NCBI GenBank assembly: GCA_007922195.1
Contig: ML682059.1
Span: forward strand, 13,789,153 to 13,853,152
Direction of reading: 5' to 3'
Source of the DNA: Podocnemis expansa
Lineage: Eukaryota; Chordata; Testudines; Podocnemididae
DNA length: 64,000 nt
Part shown: positions 46,195-57,381 of the stretch, in pieces
How the letters are laid out: every line of letters begins with the position of its first letter
Position numbering within the stretch: position 1 is the first letter of the stretch
Made by a program: the position numbers and the translations under genes
The notes under the pieces: model-generated
What the model was told of the DNA's origin: nothing
The model's database searches: none
The model's input: the letters and a program-made list of their open reading frames with translations, nothing else

Positions 46195-47640
46195 GGGAAG
46201 AGATAGGGAGGTGTTAGTACCATTATACAAGGCACTGGTGAGATCTCATCTGGAATATTGTGTGCAGGTCTGGTCTCCCATGTTTAAGAAAGATGAATTT
46301 CAAACTGAACAGGTGCAGAGAAGGGCTGCTAGGATGATCTGTAGAATGGAAAACCTGCCTTATGAGAGAAGACTCAAAAAATGCAAAAGAAGACTGAAGG
46401 GAGATGTGATTGCTCTCTACAAATACATCAGAAAGACAATAAGTTAAGCACCAATGTGGACACAAAACCAAACAGATATAAACTGGCCATAAGGCAGTTT
46501 AGACTTGGAGTTAGATGTCGCTTTCTAACCATCAGAGGAGTGAGGTCCTGGAACAGCCTGCCAAGGGAGCAGTGAAGCCAAAAGCCTAGCCGGCTTCAAG
46601 ACTGATCTAGATAAGTCTGTGGAGGGATGGTATGATGGGACTGCCTGTGGTCACTGGGAACCGGCTAGTAACGAATACGCCCACTGATTGGAGATTGGAC
46701 ATTAGATGAGTGGGACTCTGAGTTTCTAAAGATAAAACCTTCCCAGGTGTCTGACTGCTGGGTCTTGCCCAGGGCCGTCCCTAGGGCGGTGTGGGGCCCT
46801 AGGCAAATTGCCCTCTATGGGGCCCCAACTTAACCCCACCTACACTGTGGGGAAGGGCTGGCCAGCCCAGAGAGGAGGCGCAGACCCTCGTTGCCCCTGC
46901 ACTGCCCATTCCCCATCCAGGGGATGGGAGGAGATCCGGCCTAAAGCGGCAACCAGGTTCAGCACTCCCGCTCCCAGCCCCCGGTCACGCCCTGCCTTCG
47001 GCTCCATGTTGGAGGCAGCGGGAAGGGGACGGGAGGCAGCGTGGCTGGGGATGCGGCAGTGCAGGCCCTAGGCTGCCTCCCGCCTCCCTGCTGCCTCTGG
47101 CACAGAGCCAAAGGCAATACAGGCCGGGGTGGGGAGTGGGAGTGCTGAACCCGGCTGCCACTTTTGGCTGGCTGGCTCCGTGCCCTGGATGGGGAACAGC
47201 CAGCTGTGGGAGGGCAGTGGTTCAGGCCCCATGCTGCCCTGCTCAAGGAAGGACAGCACGGGACCCATGGAATCGGGCTTGGGGTGATCACCCCTTTCAC
47301 CCTCCTCTAAGGACAGCCCTGGTCTTGCCACCATGCTAAAGTTTAATTGCTTGCCATATCTGGGAATGAGAAGGAATTTTTCCCTGGGTTAGATTGGCAG
47401 AGACTGGATTTTTTTCTTGGCCTCTTCTGCAGAATGGGGCAAGGGCTACTTTCAGATTTAAACTAGTGTCAGTGGTGGATTCGTTGTAACTTGAAATCTT
47501 TAAACCATGCTTTGAGGGCTTCAGTAGCTCAGCCTGAGGTGGGGGTTTAATACAGAAATGAGTGGACAAGGTTTTGTGGCCTGCAGTTTTCAGGAAGTCA
47601 GACTAAATGATCACAATGGTGACTTCTTTCTCCTTAAAGC
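46195..47640 (+). pseudogene. CR1-type LINE 3' half split by a hAT element
   Basis: RT C-terminus: LVPLYKALVRSHLEYCVQVWSP, QRRAARMICRMENLPYERRLK and LKGDVIALYKYIRKT, then after a shift RFRLGVRCRFLTIRGVRSWNSLP. The 3' UTR resumes beyond the hAT: GGTGGATTCGTTGTAACTTG, TTTAAACCATGCTTTGAGG, GTCAGACTAAATGATCACAATGG, a typical 3' end of one turtle CR1 group. This lineage differs from the [16 protein letters not shown] CR1s elsewhere in the window. Confidence 0.85.
46770..47321. mobile_element. hAT-type element (552 bp) with perfect 8-bp target duplication
   Basis: Termini CAGGGCCGTCC and GGACAGCCCTG form an 11-bp inverted repeat with one difference. GTCTTGCC occurs exactly at 46762-46769 and 47322-47329. 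The interior is GC-rich and has no recognisable transposase. It splits a CR1 3' UTR, so it is younger than that CR1. Confidence 0.92.
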
Positions 47641-47649
47641 ATCCAGATT

Positions 47650-49150
47650 TCTGAAGCTGCATCACATGTCTGTGAAGTTGCTATTTACATAGTCTTTATG
47701 TCTCCTTAGGGGACTGAGGAGGGATGGTGTTCCTCATCCAGCTATAACTCCTCCAAGTCAATGTAGCTTGCAGAGATTTCCATGGAGTTGTAGTATGCCG
47801 GGGAGTGTATACCATGCCTTACACAATCTGACCTTAGGTGCACCAACATATCCAATAGGATGGAGCACAACATTGGCACCTCCACAGATACTTTTTCAGA
47901 GTGATTTTGGTTTTAACTTCCATTACACTGAAATTCAGCTTGCCAAGACATGAGCTTTAGGCTTCCAAGCTTAGGCTACAGTAGAGCCTTAAAAAGTTAA
48001 ACTCTTTTGGGAAACTGACAGCTTAATGGAAATTCTGTTCGCATCAAAATTTCCAAATCCGCATTGCAAGTAGTATTTTTAGACCCTAGCATATATGTAT
48101 GACAGTAATTCTGTAATGCCCAGCTGCTGACATCACTGTACCACAATGTTTGATGGAATGCCAGTATATACAGCTAGACTGATATTAATGTCACATGTAT
48201 TTAGGATAGCTCTGTAATTTTATTTTTTAATATGAGTTCTTGTAAGACATAGAAAATATACTATCTCGTCACAACCACATTACCAAAGTAAATCACCTAC
48301 ATCTTTCATGGGTTTCAGGTAGTCTAATGTAGCTATTTTGTATCCTAGAACTTGTTGCAAAAGAGAGATGGGATAAAATAAACTGGCCTTATGATTAAAG
48401 AGGGAAAAAAGAAAAGTAATGAATGAAATAAATATCACTGAAATGTCTTCTACCACAATAAAAAGAGTACTATTGATTCAGCTTCAGTGATGTTCACACA
48501 TTATTATCTTTGAAATAAATCTGCTTTTTGTTCTCCATCTGTCTCTATGCAAATAATTCCATAAAATAGTAATCATGCATACTGTAGTTTACTGGGATTT
48601 AGAGATGAGAAAATACTGTTAGAGCTATTCATAGGCATGTCTATTGTGAATGTTCCCATACTTTTTACTTGCAAATTGCATGAATTCATAATTTCTCATT
48701 TTATCCAGTGGGGGTTGATTTTTATGTGTGTTTTAAATAAACTGATTTTTTAAGAGAGCCACATGTTTCCCAGAGAGGAATGACTCATTAATTCTTTATT
48801 GTTTTCTTCCTTCCACAGCCTAACCTGAATAGCACCATTTTAATTTTAATGTATTGATCTAAAGTTTTTTAAAAAAATAACTGTCAACTAAAATGAATTA
48901 CAACAAAATATGGAATTATGAGGAATAAGAGAAAGGAATACTGTGGCACATTAATGTTCAGTTCTCAGGAATTTTCTGGCACAATAACACTGAATTCTCT
49001 GAAACACTGTTAGTCGTCTTAATGTATAAATTCATGTAAGGGTCCAAATTGTGATCCCACTGCAGTCACTGTGAGTTTTGCATTGTATTATTTCCTTAAA
49101 GAAATGTAATTTATAGGAATAGTGTCTCTGATTTCTCTTCTCATCTTCTT
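47650..49150. other. AT-rich intronic stretch, nothing recognised
   Basis: No coding frame or repeat terminus was recognised. Confidence 0.45.
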
Positions 49151-49154
49151 TTGA

Positions 49155-50340
49155 ACACTGAATCATAAAAGTGTATGGCTGGAAGGGACCTTAAGAGGTC
49201 ATCAAGTCCAGCACCTGTACTGAGGCAGGACCACATATTCCCACACCACTCCTGACAAGTATTTGTTGTTTTTAAAAACCTCTTATGATGAGGAATTCAC
49301 AGCCTGCCTTGGAACCTTATGCCAGAGTTTATCTACTGTTCTACTTAAATATCAAACCTAAAACCTCCTTGCTTCAGATTAAGAACACTACTTCTTGTCC
49401 TCACGTCAATGGACATGGGGAACAATTGATCACCGTCCTCTTTGTAATAATCCTGAATATATTTGGAGACTGTTATCAGGTCTTCCCTCAGGCATCTTTT
49501 TTCAAGACTAAACATACCCAGTTTTTTTAATCTTTCCTTATAGATCAGATTTCATAAATCTTATGATATTTTTTTTTTGCTCTCTTCTGGATCCCATCTA
49601 GTTTGTTCATATCTTTCTTAAAGCACGGTACCCTGAACTGCTTACAGTAGTCCAGCTAAACACTCAACTATGCCAACTGCAATGAGACAATTACCAGCCA
49701 TATGTTGCATATGATAAAACTCTGGTTAATACACCATAGGTGTTAGTCTTTTTTACAACTGCATCAGATGGTTGGCTCATAGTTAATTTGTGACTCCCCA
49801 ACTCATAGTGAATTTGGGATCCATTACAAGCCTAGATTCTTTTCAGCAGTGGTATCACTGGCTTTGTCTACACTGCCAAATTAGTCCAGACTAAACAAGC
49901 TTAGTCAGGACTAATTTGACCCATGGCCACACTAGTCTTTGGCCTGTCCAAAATAAGCAATTTCTTAGTTTGGACTAGCCAAAAGATTAGTCCAGACTAG
50001 CAAAACCCCTTGCTAATAAGTCCAAACTAAAAAAGGAGATGTAGACAGCCATTTAGTCATCATATTCTCCATTTGGTAGTGGTGCATTTGATTTTCTCCT
50101 TCCTAAATGTAATGCTTTACATGTGTCTTACTGAATTCTGTCTTGATTTTGACCATTCTCCAACTTTTCAAGGTCATTTTGAATTCTAGTCTTGTCCTGT
50201 CCTGATATATGTCTGAGGAATAGAGATTGAAACCTGCCTAAACACAGTATGTGGTTGGAGACGTGGACAAATACTACAAGGTTTAGTAACGTGTCCTCAG
50301 CACTGGGGCCAGTGTGATTACTCTGGCCTTGTCTATACAA
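49155..50340 (-). pseudogene. Old CR1/L3-type LINE 3' part split by a MITE
   Basis: The 3' end reads ATGGCTGGAAGGGACCTTAAGAGGTCATC (49163-49200), with the CR1-like GGACCnnnnnAGGTCATCnAGTCC signature. The part beyond the MITE contains CTTCCTAAATGTAATGCTTTAC, TTACTGAATTCTGTC and CCAACTTTTCAAGGTCATTTTGAATTCT, the region coding the KLxxLENDLKxRI-like stretch in reverse. No intact frame remains. Confidence 0.72.
49860..50050. mobile_element. Palindromic MITE, TTAGTCCAGACTAA module type, nested in L3
   Basis: Ends GGCTTTGTCTACACTG and AGATGTAGACAGCC match the shared shell. The interior repeats TTAGTCCAGACTAA-like palindromes (TTAGTCAGGACTAA, TTAGTTTGGACTAG, TTAGTCCAGACTAG). Confidence 0.75.
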
Positions 50341-51452
50341 GCATATCCATGGTCCACATTATGTCGGAGGGAGAACAGATTCGCCTGTAGCTATTAGGCG
50401 AGATGAGAAAATCAAGTTAACTCTTGAAAGGCAGAATGTGTTTATTCTTTCACCTCACTTATTGCAAGAACACAAACATCCCAAGAGTATTGAACAATAA
50501 CCCCCTAGAAAATTATCTTAACAGAAGGCATAACGAAAATGCTCATGTTAGAGTTGATGTCATATTAATGCTAATATTAACTCTTGTGACAAATTTGTTG
50601 ATAGTATCAAGAGCTGTAAAAAATGTACAATGGGTACAATCTTTGGAAAAAATCTTCAAAACACGCTAGAAATGGTATATGAAAACATACGATGTGATGA
50701 AAAAATCTTATGGATATGCTGTTTTATTGAATGAGAACTCACTTTGATTTTAAAATCCAGGTAATATTAAAATTTCACAGCTAATATCTATGATCAACCC
50801 TAGAATGTTTTACAGGAGAAAAAACATTACAATCCTAATTTGCTATGTGTAAAGAGGAACTGAGGTACTACACCTCACAGCCTCCATGGCTTAATGTCAG
50901 AATGAAGGCACTTTGGAGCACATGAACATCTTTGCTTAGTTGATACATAGGCCAGAGCCTGGAATCATTAAAATGGTTTGCAGAACGTTACTAAATTACT
51001 AGATTGTCCCTGTGGGGAATTCAGTAGGAATATGATTCCTATCAAGGAAAAGAAAGCCTTGTGGCTAATACCATATCAAGACTGGAAGGCATTAAGGTGG
51101 ATCCAGGAGCTCTGATTACTAGCTTCCACACCCATCTCATGCTAGGGGGTGTGACAAGGGTCTAAAAAGGAATAAGCAACTTTGCAAGTTGCATCACCCA
51201 AATCAGACCTGTAAAGACATATTAAAGGAAAATACAAATGTTAATGATTTATGTCTGATGGACAAATGTTTTAAGCAATACCCTTCATATTTGACTTGGC
51301 TGTCTAAGTGCTAGCCAGAGAGTTGGATGGCTTTAAGGGGATTGTATTTTTAACTTCTGAATTACCAGTGAGGTGATCAGAAGCTGTGTGTTGCTGGCTT
51401 GGTATGTCTTATGGAAAAAAACCAAAACAAAAAAAACCAAAACAAACCACAC
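50341..51452. other. AT-rich intronic stretch, nothing recognised
   Basis: An A/C-rich tract precedes the PLE unit at 51415-51450. Nothing else was recognised. Confidence 0.45.
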
Positions 51453-51464
51453 CAGTATTTAGGG

Positions 51465-51615
51465 TAGTAAATTCTCCATCTTCAAAGCACCTGACAAAGT
51501 GGGATTTTCTCCCATGAAACCTCATGCAATAAATAAATTTATTTGTCTTTAAAAGTGCCACAGAACTTCCTGTTTTGTTGAACTGGACTAACATGGTTAC
51601 CTCTTTGGAACTGGT
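51465..51615 (+). mobile_element. Solitary PLE-end unit with perfect 12-bp target duplication
   Basis: A 151-bp unit in forward orientation: TAGTAAATTCTCCATCTTC, CTGACAAAGTGGGATTTTC, CCCATGAAACCTCATG, AGTGCCACAGAAC, GACTAACATGGTTACC, TTTGGAACTGGT. CAGTATTTAGGG lies at 51453-51464 and 51616-51627, so the insertion boundaries define the unit exactly. Confidence 0.9.
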
Positions 51616-51627
51616 CAGTATTTAGGG

Positions 51628-52710
51628 ATTTGCCTGCCCCATTCTTTGCTATTTGCCTTGTTTAAGCTATCTCAGTCTAACTCCTTTAGAGGGTAATGTC
51701 ATAATCATCTTTTCCTGTACAGAGTTTGGGCTTCCCAAGTAGGATTTCCTGTTCCTTCCTGCTTCTGCTCACTACCCTGGTATACACGTGTCTCCTTCAA
51801 CTTTTACACCCAAATTATGGAGCTTAGAATATATATCATTAAACTTGTTTGTGAGTACAGTAAGAGTTTTATTCACCCTCTTCTAGAGTCATATTTTAAA
51901 GAATATTACCACTTCAAAATATTTTTAAAATAACTTTCGATTTTCTTTTTTAAAATTTAGGACATTTTCCTACAAAAATATCATGAAGATAGAGATGTGA
52001 GGACAAATGTAAATTTTAATTTAAAATAAATGTGTAGAATAACCCCAGTTTTACAAATGCTGAAGTGTCAAAGTCCGTGGGAATTTATTATTTATCATTA
52101 TCATAACAAGAATTTGTATGAAGAGTAACCAACCTGATTTGGGTCCTAAATAACCTATCACCTAATGTTTGTGTATGGCTTGGAACTAGCAGGCTTCCTT
52201 CACAGGTGTCTGTAGGTACCCATGGAGGTGACTGGTGCAGGGTTAAGTGGAACATGAATATTAATTTAAGTTTTAAGGGAAACTGGAAGATAGAAACTAA
52301 TTTCAGGGTGTGCTCTTCAGGTTCATTTCTTCCGTCCTCTGAATAAGTTGTTTCCCTTCGGGAAGCTGTATCAATAATCAAGTTCTAAAACTAAGCCAGG
52401 CTTAGCACTGCTGCCTGCTGTAAGTCTCATGTTGAGTCAGACAAAAGGGGTAGATTGGCTATTAAGCCTGCTTCAAACTTGCAAGAGTCAGTCTGGCATG
52501 CGATTTTAGATTAGGCAGGGGATTGCTCCAGCTATGGAAGACTGAGTCCAGGACTGAAGTCATGTTTGGAGTCAGATTAAATAAAGGCCTGTTTGAGCCT
52601 TCAAAGATTTAGTCTATCCTGGCAGAAGCTAGAACCAACCTGGAAAGATTTAATTCAACCTAGACAAAGGATAACTTTGTTTTTTTGTTACTTGAGTTGT
52701 TAGTCATTTT
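51628..52710. other. AT-rich intronic stretch, nothing recognised
   Basis: No feature was recognised. Confidence 0.45.
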
Positions 52711-53308
52711 GGGTATATCTACACTTAGTTCAACTTAACCTTCCCTAAGGAACTCCACAGACAAATTGGGCTTGTATTAAGTCAACTTAATAACACCATC
52801 TCACAAGGTCAACTTAAGAGTTAAGTTGGCCTAGGAGCTGGGGCCCAGGTTCGGCCCCCCTCCCGCCCCACCCAAGGGTGCGATCCAGCCCTTGCCACTG
52901 CTGGCAGGTGGCTCGGGGCCTGACCTAGCCCTGAACTGCCCACCGCAGATGGCAGGGAGCTGAGAGCCAGCTCCTGCTGCCGCCAACAAGTGCCCACATC
53001 AGCAAGCAGCTCAGGGCCAGATCGGGCCCCAAGGCACTTGCTGGTGGTGGCAGGAGCAAGCTACAAATTCCCTGCCATCTGTTAAGTTGACTTCAAAGAG
53101 CCCCAGAGTGCAAACGCCATAGCCATAATGTGGCATTTTGCCGCCCGGGGCACATTCCAATCAGAATATGCCCCTTCCCATTAGCAGCGCTCAGAGCAGG
53201 GGCTGCAAAACCATCCCTTTAATAGCGCAGCTCTATTGAGCCGCTTCGGGCCGCCATGGGCTATGCCCTGTCAGCCCTGGCCTAGTTACAGCCCTGGCAG
53301 ACGCAGCC
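52711..53308. mobile_element. MITE, TTAAGTTGACTTAA module type with GC-rich centre
   Basis: The left end GGGTATATCTACACTTAG and the right end CAGAGTGCAAACGC...GCAGACGCAGCC (split by a hAT) belong to the shared shell. Modules TTAAGTCAACTTAA and TTAAGTTGACTT lie near both ends, with a GC-rich centre (52840-53080). It is homologous to the copy at 55380-55755. Confidence 0.72.
53117..53296. mobile_element. hAT-type MITE (180 bp) nested in the MITE end
   Basis: The right terminus CCTAGTTACAGCCCTG is the reverse complement of CAGGGCTGTAACTAGG; the left terminus CATAGCCATAATGTGG is an eroded match. Flanks GCAAACGC (53109-53116) and GCAGACGC (53297-53304) match at 7 of 8. It is related to the element at 41874. 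Confidence 0.72.
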
Positions 53309-53689
53309 ATTGTTATGAAGTTGCTGCAGGAATGCTTTTGTAACTTCTCAGTATAATGAGAATATAGGTAACCATAGCTATAATCTCAGAAAGAAAACAC
53401 ACAGAGACATTTTATTGTGTGTCTAAATACTCAAATAACACAACATTGTTTTAGATTTTACAGAATAGAAAGTTATTGAAAAAACAAATGAAGGTTCATT
53501 TAATTTAAAAACCTTGGGACTATAGAAGAAAGGACTCCCTACTTACTCACAGAGATAGTCCCATCAATTTCACTGGGGACAGCTGACATGAGTAAAAACT
53601 ATTTTTTAAAATATTTAGGCGAAACAGTAAATTATATGCTTCCACAGGAGATAAAAGTATTACCATTATGGGGATTTTTTAAATAATAG

Positions 53690-53880
53690 AGTTTAAGGAC
53701 AGAAGGGATCACCACATCATCTAGTCTGACCTCCTATATACCACAGAACCCCCACATCAACCAGCACCCACACCCTTTACTCAATGACAGAAATTAGACC
53801 ACATTTTTACAGCCCACAGGAGACTAGACTGTTATATGTCACAGGCAGAGAATAGGAGGGGCTGAGATATACCCGTGCAT
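53690..53880 (-). mobile_element. CR1-type LINE 3' end fragment
   Basis: GAGTTTAAGGACAGAAGGGATCACCACATCATCTAGTCTGACCTCC followed by ATACCACAGAACCCCCA is the reverse complement of a turtle CR1 3' UTR. Only about 190 bp is recognisable. Confidence 0.7.
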
Positions 53881-55379
53881 GAAGTCCCTACAGTGGCAGC
53901 GAAACGACTTTCTCTACATCTTTCTTTGATAAATAGATACTGCACACATGCATCTTTTGTGACATTATTTAATGCAAACCACATAGAAATGAGAAAGTGT
54001 TCTTGTCTGAATTCAGTAAAACTTTTATGAAACTTTTTCCTTAAATAATTTATTTTCTTTCAGCAGCTGTCAAGCCAGATTCCATGTAACACAATTCTAC
54101 CAAATACTTTTTCATGTTACTGTATATAACAAAAAAGTTGTTAATTTGGTAACAGCTCAAAGCACTGTGCAGTTCAAAATAAAAATCATGCACTCTTTTA
54201 TACATTCCTTGGAACTGTACTATGTTAGATTACCATGCTCCATATGACTAAAATCCAATTTTGCTCATGCAACAGTGTCTGTTTCATGAATGCGTGGTAC
54301 AAATGGGAAATTCTAAACCTACTGTTACCTCTATTGTGTTGCATTATCTAACACAGTTCTAACATATTCTTGACCAAAAGTAGCTGTCTGTTGAGAAATC
54401 TATTTATTTATTCAGTAATGCCTCAGGGACTTCTAACAGTGATTGACCTGAGCAAAGCTATCCAATTTATTTTCAAATAAGAGTCCATTTTGGAAGCTAA
54501 CATATCTTACAGGGGATAATGCACATATTATTTTTCAGCCTATTTTCATATATTTTATTTGGTGATTAAGTACAGGTCCCTACCTATATTTGTACACTTT
54601 TGCTCTGTATTTTACACGCATCTGGACTTTCAAGTATTTACACAGTGGTAGGCATTTCTGGCAGACAAAGGCTTTTGTGTGGTGTAGGTATCCTGGGAGT
54701 CCATTTAAAGCTATGTTGTAGTCTCCCTGGGTCCAGCTGTGCCAGTACTGTAGGTTAACCTTGACTGACCTTGGACACTTCAAGAAGGTGTGTATTTGTT
54801 ATGTGGGGCCACTACCCACTGCCTTCTCTATTATTTTTATTCTTTGGACAGTTTTACATGTCAGTGAACTGAGTTTTAGTCCTAACTCTGCATGAAGTGA
54901 CTTTACAAAACCTCTCCATTAGTTTATTTATAAAACAGCAGGAGTCACAGGCCCTGGCAGCATCAGATGAGATGAAGATTTGATTGTCTTCTCGAGTTGG
55001 GGTATGAGGCCTTGTTAAACAACAGTGGCTGTGAAGTGTATGGAATATAAATAGCAGTCAGAAAAGATGAGAGTTGAACACATGATCCTGGACTCCTCCT
55101 GCTATACAGCTTCCCCTTTGCTACAGGGTATGTTGAAGAGCTTGCCCTCTGTGGCATGTCTGTGGAACATTTCCTAACTACAGTGTGATGGGACAGGCAT
55201 CCTGAGTCAGGCAAAGTGTGGAACATACTGTGAAATCTAATACACTTGAGAGGTCTGGTTTTAAAAGTGCTTTCCAGCTATCTCACTGCCGAAAAATTCA
55301 GTTGGGAGGGAATAATAGTGAATAACGTTATTTCAGCCTATGGCTTCATACAGTTTGGAATATTCACACATCTCACTCA
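53881..55379. other. Intronic stretch, one unexplained open frame
   Basis: A 67-codon minus-strand frame at 54783-54580 (QYWHSWTQGDYNIAL, CQKCLPLCKYLK) ends beside a GTAGG donor-like site. It matches no protein I know and is not a GABBR2 exon. Nothing else was seen. Confidence 0.35.
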
Positions 55380-55755
55380 GAGTATGTCTACACTGGAGTC
55401 TTAGGTTGACTTAAGGAAGGTTAAGTTGACCTACAGACCCCCACAGCCACACTGGGCTTTTATTAAGTTGACTTAAGCACTTTCTTAAGTTGACTTAATA
55501 ACACCACCTCTGAAAGCCGACTTAACACTTAAGTCGATCTTATTAAGTTAACTTAAACCAGTGTAGATGGGGAAAAGTTCTTAAGTTGACCTAATTGGCC
55601 TCCTGGCCTCCTTCCAGAGTTCCTGGCCACCAGGAAGGATTGACCTAGCACCTGCCAGTGTGGATGCAGGCAGTCAACAGCAGTTTTCAGTTTGTGGACT
55701 CTCTAAGTCAACTTAACAAGGTTGACTTAACAGAGCCTCCAGTGTAGACATATCC
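55380..55755. mobile_element. Palindromic MITE, TTAAGTTGACTTAA module type
   Basis: Ends GAGTATGTCTACACTGG and CCAGTGTAGACATATCC are inverted repeats with TCA/TTA beside them. The modules TTAAGTTGACTTAA, TTAAGTCGATCTTA and CTAAGTCAACTTAA repeat inside. The copy lacks the GC-rich block present at 52840-53080. Confidence 0.8.
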
Positions 55756-56449
55756 TTAGAGAGTAAAAAATTTAAAAGGAACTCAGAGGTACAGGAGTTT
55801 CCATTTAAAAACAGCAAAGGAAAAAGAGCAACAAAATATAGACAATAGGAGCAAATTATAGAAGTGGAGAAGCTATTGGGAAGATGTCAGACAGCCTGAG
55901 GCAAACATAGGGATTCAGTTGCAGCTTATTTTATGGATAATATTGATACGGATAGTGCTTTCCAGTATAATTAAATAAAAGTCTGAGTAGATACCTGATT
56001 TGTCACAGGGTAGTTACACAATCATTCTCCTTGAATCACAGGTAGTATAATAAGCAAAAATATTCTTCATTGAATTTTTAAAATATTTATCTACTTCAAA
56101 AATAAAAATTTTGTGACAAGAAAAAGTCTAAGAGTTGCATTCAAAGAATGAAAGGTGTATTCAGATTCTGTATATTGGGACACTAAGCTCAATGCATTTA
56201 TCCATCATTCTTTGCTTCTGTGCTTAAGGATGTGCCCGCCACACTGTCAAAGACCTTATTTCAGTACAAAAATTATAGGTATAAAAGACTAAGATATGGT
56301 TGTGAGCCCCGTTGGTGACATATTTATTTTTATAATACACATCAGCCATATAAGACAGTCAGGGAACATGATTCTTCTGCTGTTTTTTAAATAGATGAAG
56401 TACTTTTTTAAGGGATAGTGTCAACTTGAACATCAGTAGGGGTTAAAAT
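55756..56449. other. AT-rich intronic stretch, nothing recognised
   Basis: No feature was recognised. Confidence 0.45.
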
Positions 56450-57190
56450 ACAATTTGGCAGGCCCTGGAATCCTCCTAATCGGGCGGGCCCCCTTCCTGC
56501 ATGCGTGGGCCCCCCTCCCACATGGGTGGGACCGCACCCCAGCTCCTGCCTCCCAAATGTCAGCCCCCATCCCAACTCCTACCCCCCAAATGACAGCCCC
56601 CCACCCGCCCACACCACACCCCAGCTCCTGATCCCCCAATGCCGCCCCCCAGCCCATCTCCTGCCCTCCAGACACCAGCTCTCCACCCCAGCTTACTGCC
56701 CCCAAAACACTACCCTCACCAGATTCCTTTCCCCATGTCCTTCTCAGCTCCAATTCCCATTCCCTAAGCTCCCTGCCACCATTCTAGTCCTCCTAAACCT
56801 CCACCCTCTTTAGTCCCCCAAGCCCTCCCCAGCCCACCATCCCGACCCCTTCTCCCCCCTCCCCACACTCTTCCCAACGGCTGCTTGGCCACCCCAACCC
56901 CCCCCCAGCCCCCTACCATGGCCAAAGAGCTGGGTGGCGGGCAGGAGTACATGGAGCTGGCCAGCTAGCCAGCCGGCAAGGAGGAGCCAGGGCTGGAGGC
57001 GGGGGCCTGGCTGCATATACAGCCAGGACCCAGCTGGAAGGGGCAGAGCCACACAGGCTCCAGGGAGCAGAGGGAGGAGTGGCTGGGTTGGCCCCAGCCC
57101 CTCCCTTCCGCCGGCCCAGAGGGGACGCGCTAGAACGTTGTGTTCCTCCAGTGCCCTCTTCTAGTTATAGAGGGCCCTGGAATTCAACTT
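56450..57190. repeat. GC-rich C-tract block, possible hAT-type insertion
   Basis: A sharp jump to very GC-rich sequence with C-runs and loose CCCAGCTCCTGCCCCCCA repeats, and G-runs on the minus strand that could form G-quadruplexes. The right edge CTAGTTATAGAGGGCCCTG is the reverse complement of a hAT-like terminus. GGCCCTGGAAT occurs at both edges (about 56460 and 57170). No convincing 8-bp duplication was found. Confidence 0.35.
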
Positions 57191-57242
57191 TCCAGTGCGT
57201 CCCCCTATTTTTTGGGGGTCCCATAATGCAGTGTTCTGGGGT

Positions 57243-57314
57243 GTTACCCGCTGTAGTGGTTAATACCGACGCCCATTGATACGGGAGACCGGGGTTCAAA
57301 TCCCGGTGGGTACC
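57243..57314 (+). promoter_or_regulatory. tRNA-like sequence with A and B boxes upstream of the R4 element ORF
   Basis: Exactly 72 nt. The ends GTTACCC and GGGTACC pair with one mismatch. TGTAGTGGTTA (57252-57262) is an A box of the Glu/Asp tRNA kind. GGTTCAAATCC (57293-57303) is a B box inside the hairpin ACCGGG...CCCGGT. The T loop is one base long compared with a normal tRNA and no proper anticodon stem forms, so it is probably not a working tRNA gene but an RNA polymerase III-type promoter or SINE-like head. It is followed by CCTTGGGCAAAAGACCCCC, a motif familiar from tRNA-derived SINEs. Confidence 0.65.
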
Positions 57315-57381
57315 TGTCTACCTTCCCAGTAGGGGTCCTTGGGCAAAAGACCCCCTAACGCCTCACTTGCCTACCTCGAAT

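Noticed and set aside
54580..54783. Another GABBR2 exon
   Set aside because: The peptide does not match any part of GABBR2 I know.
57243..57314. Functional tRNA gene
   Set aside because: The acceptor stem has a mismatch, the T loop has an extra base and no standard anticodon stem-loop forms; called tRNA-like only.
57367..57381. Upstream TTG as the start of the R4-clade ORF
   Set aside because: The frame is open there, but a eukaryotic element would start at the ATG at 57382.
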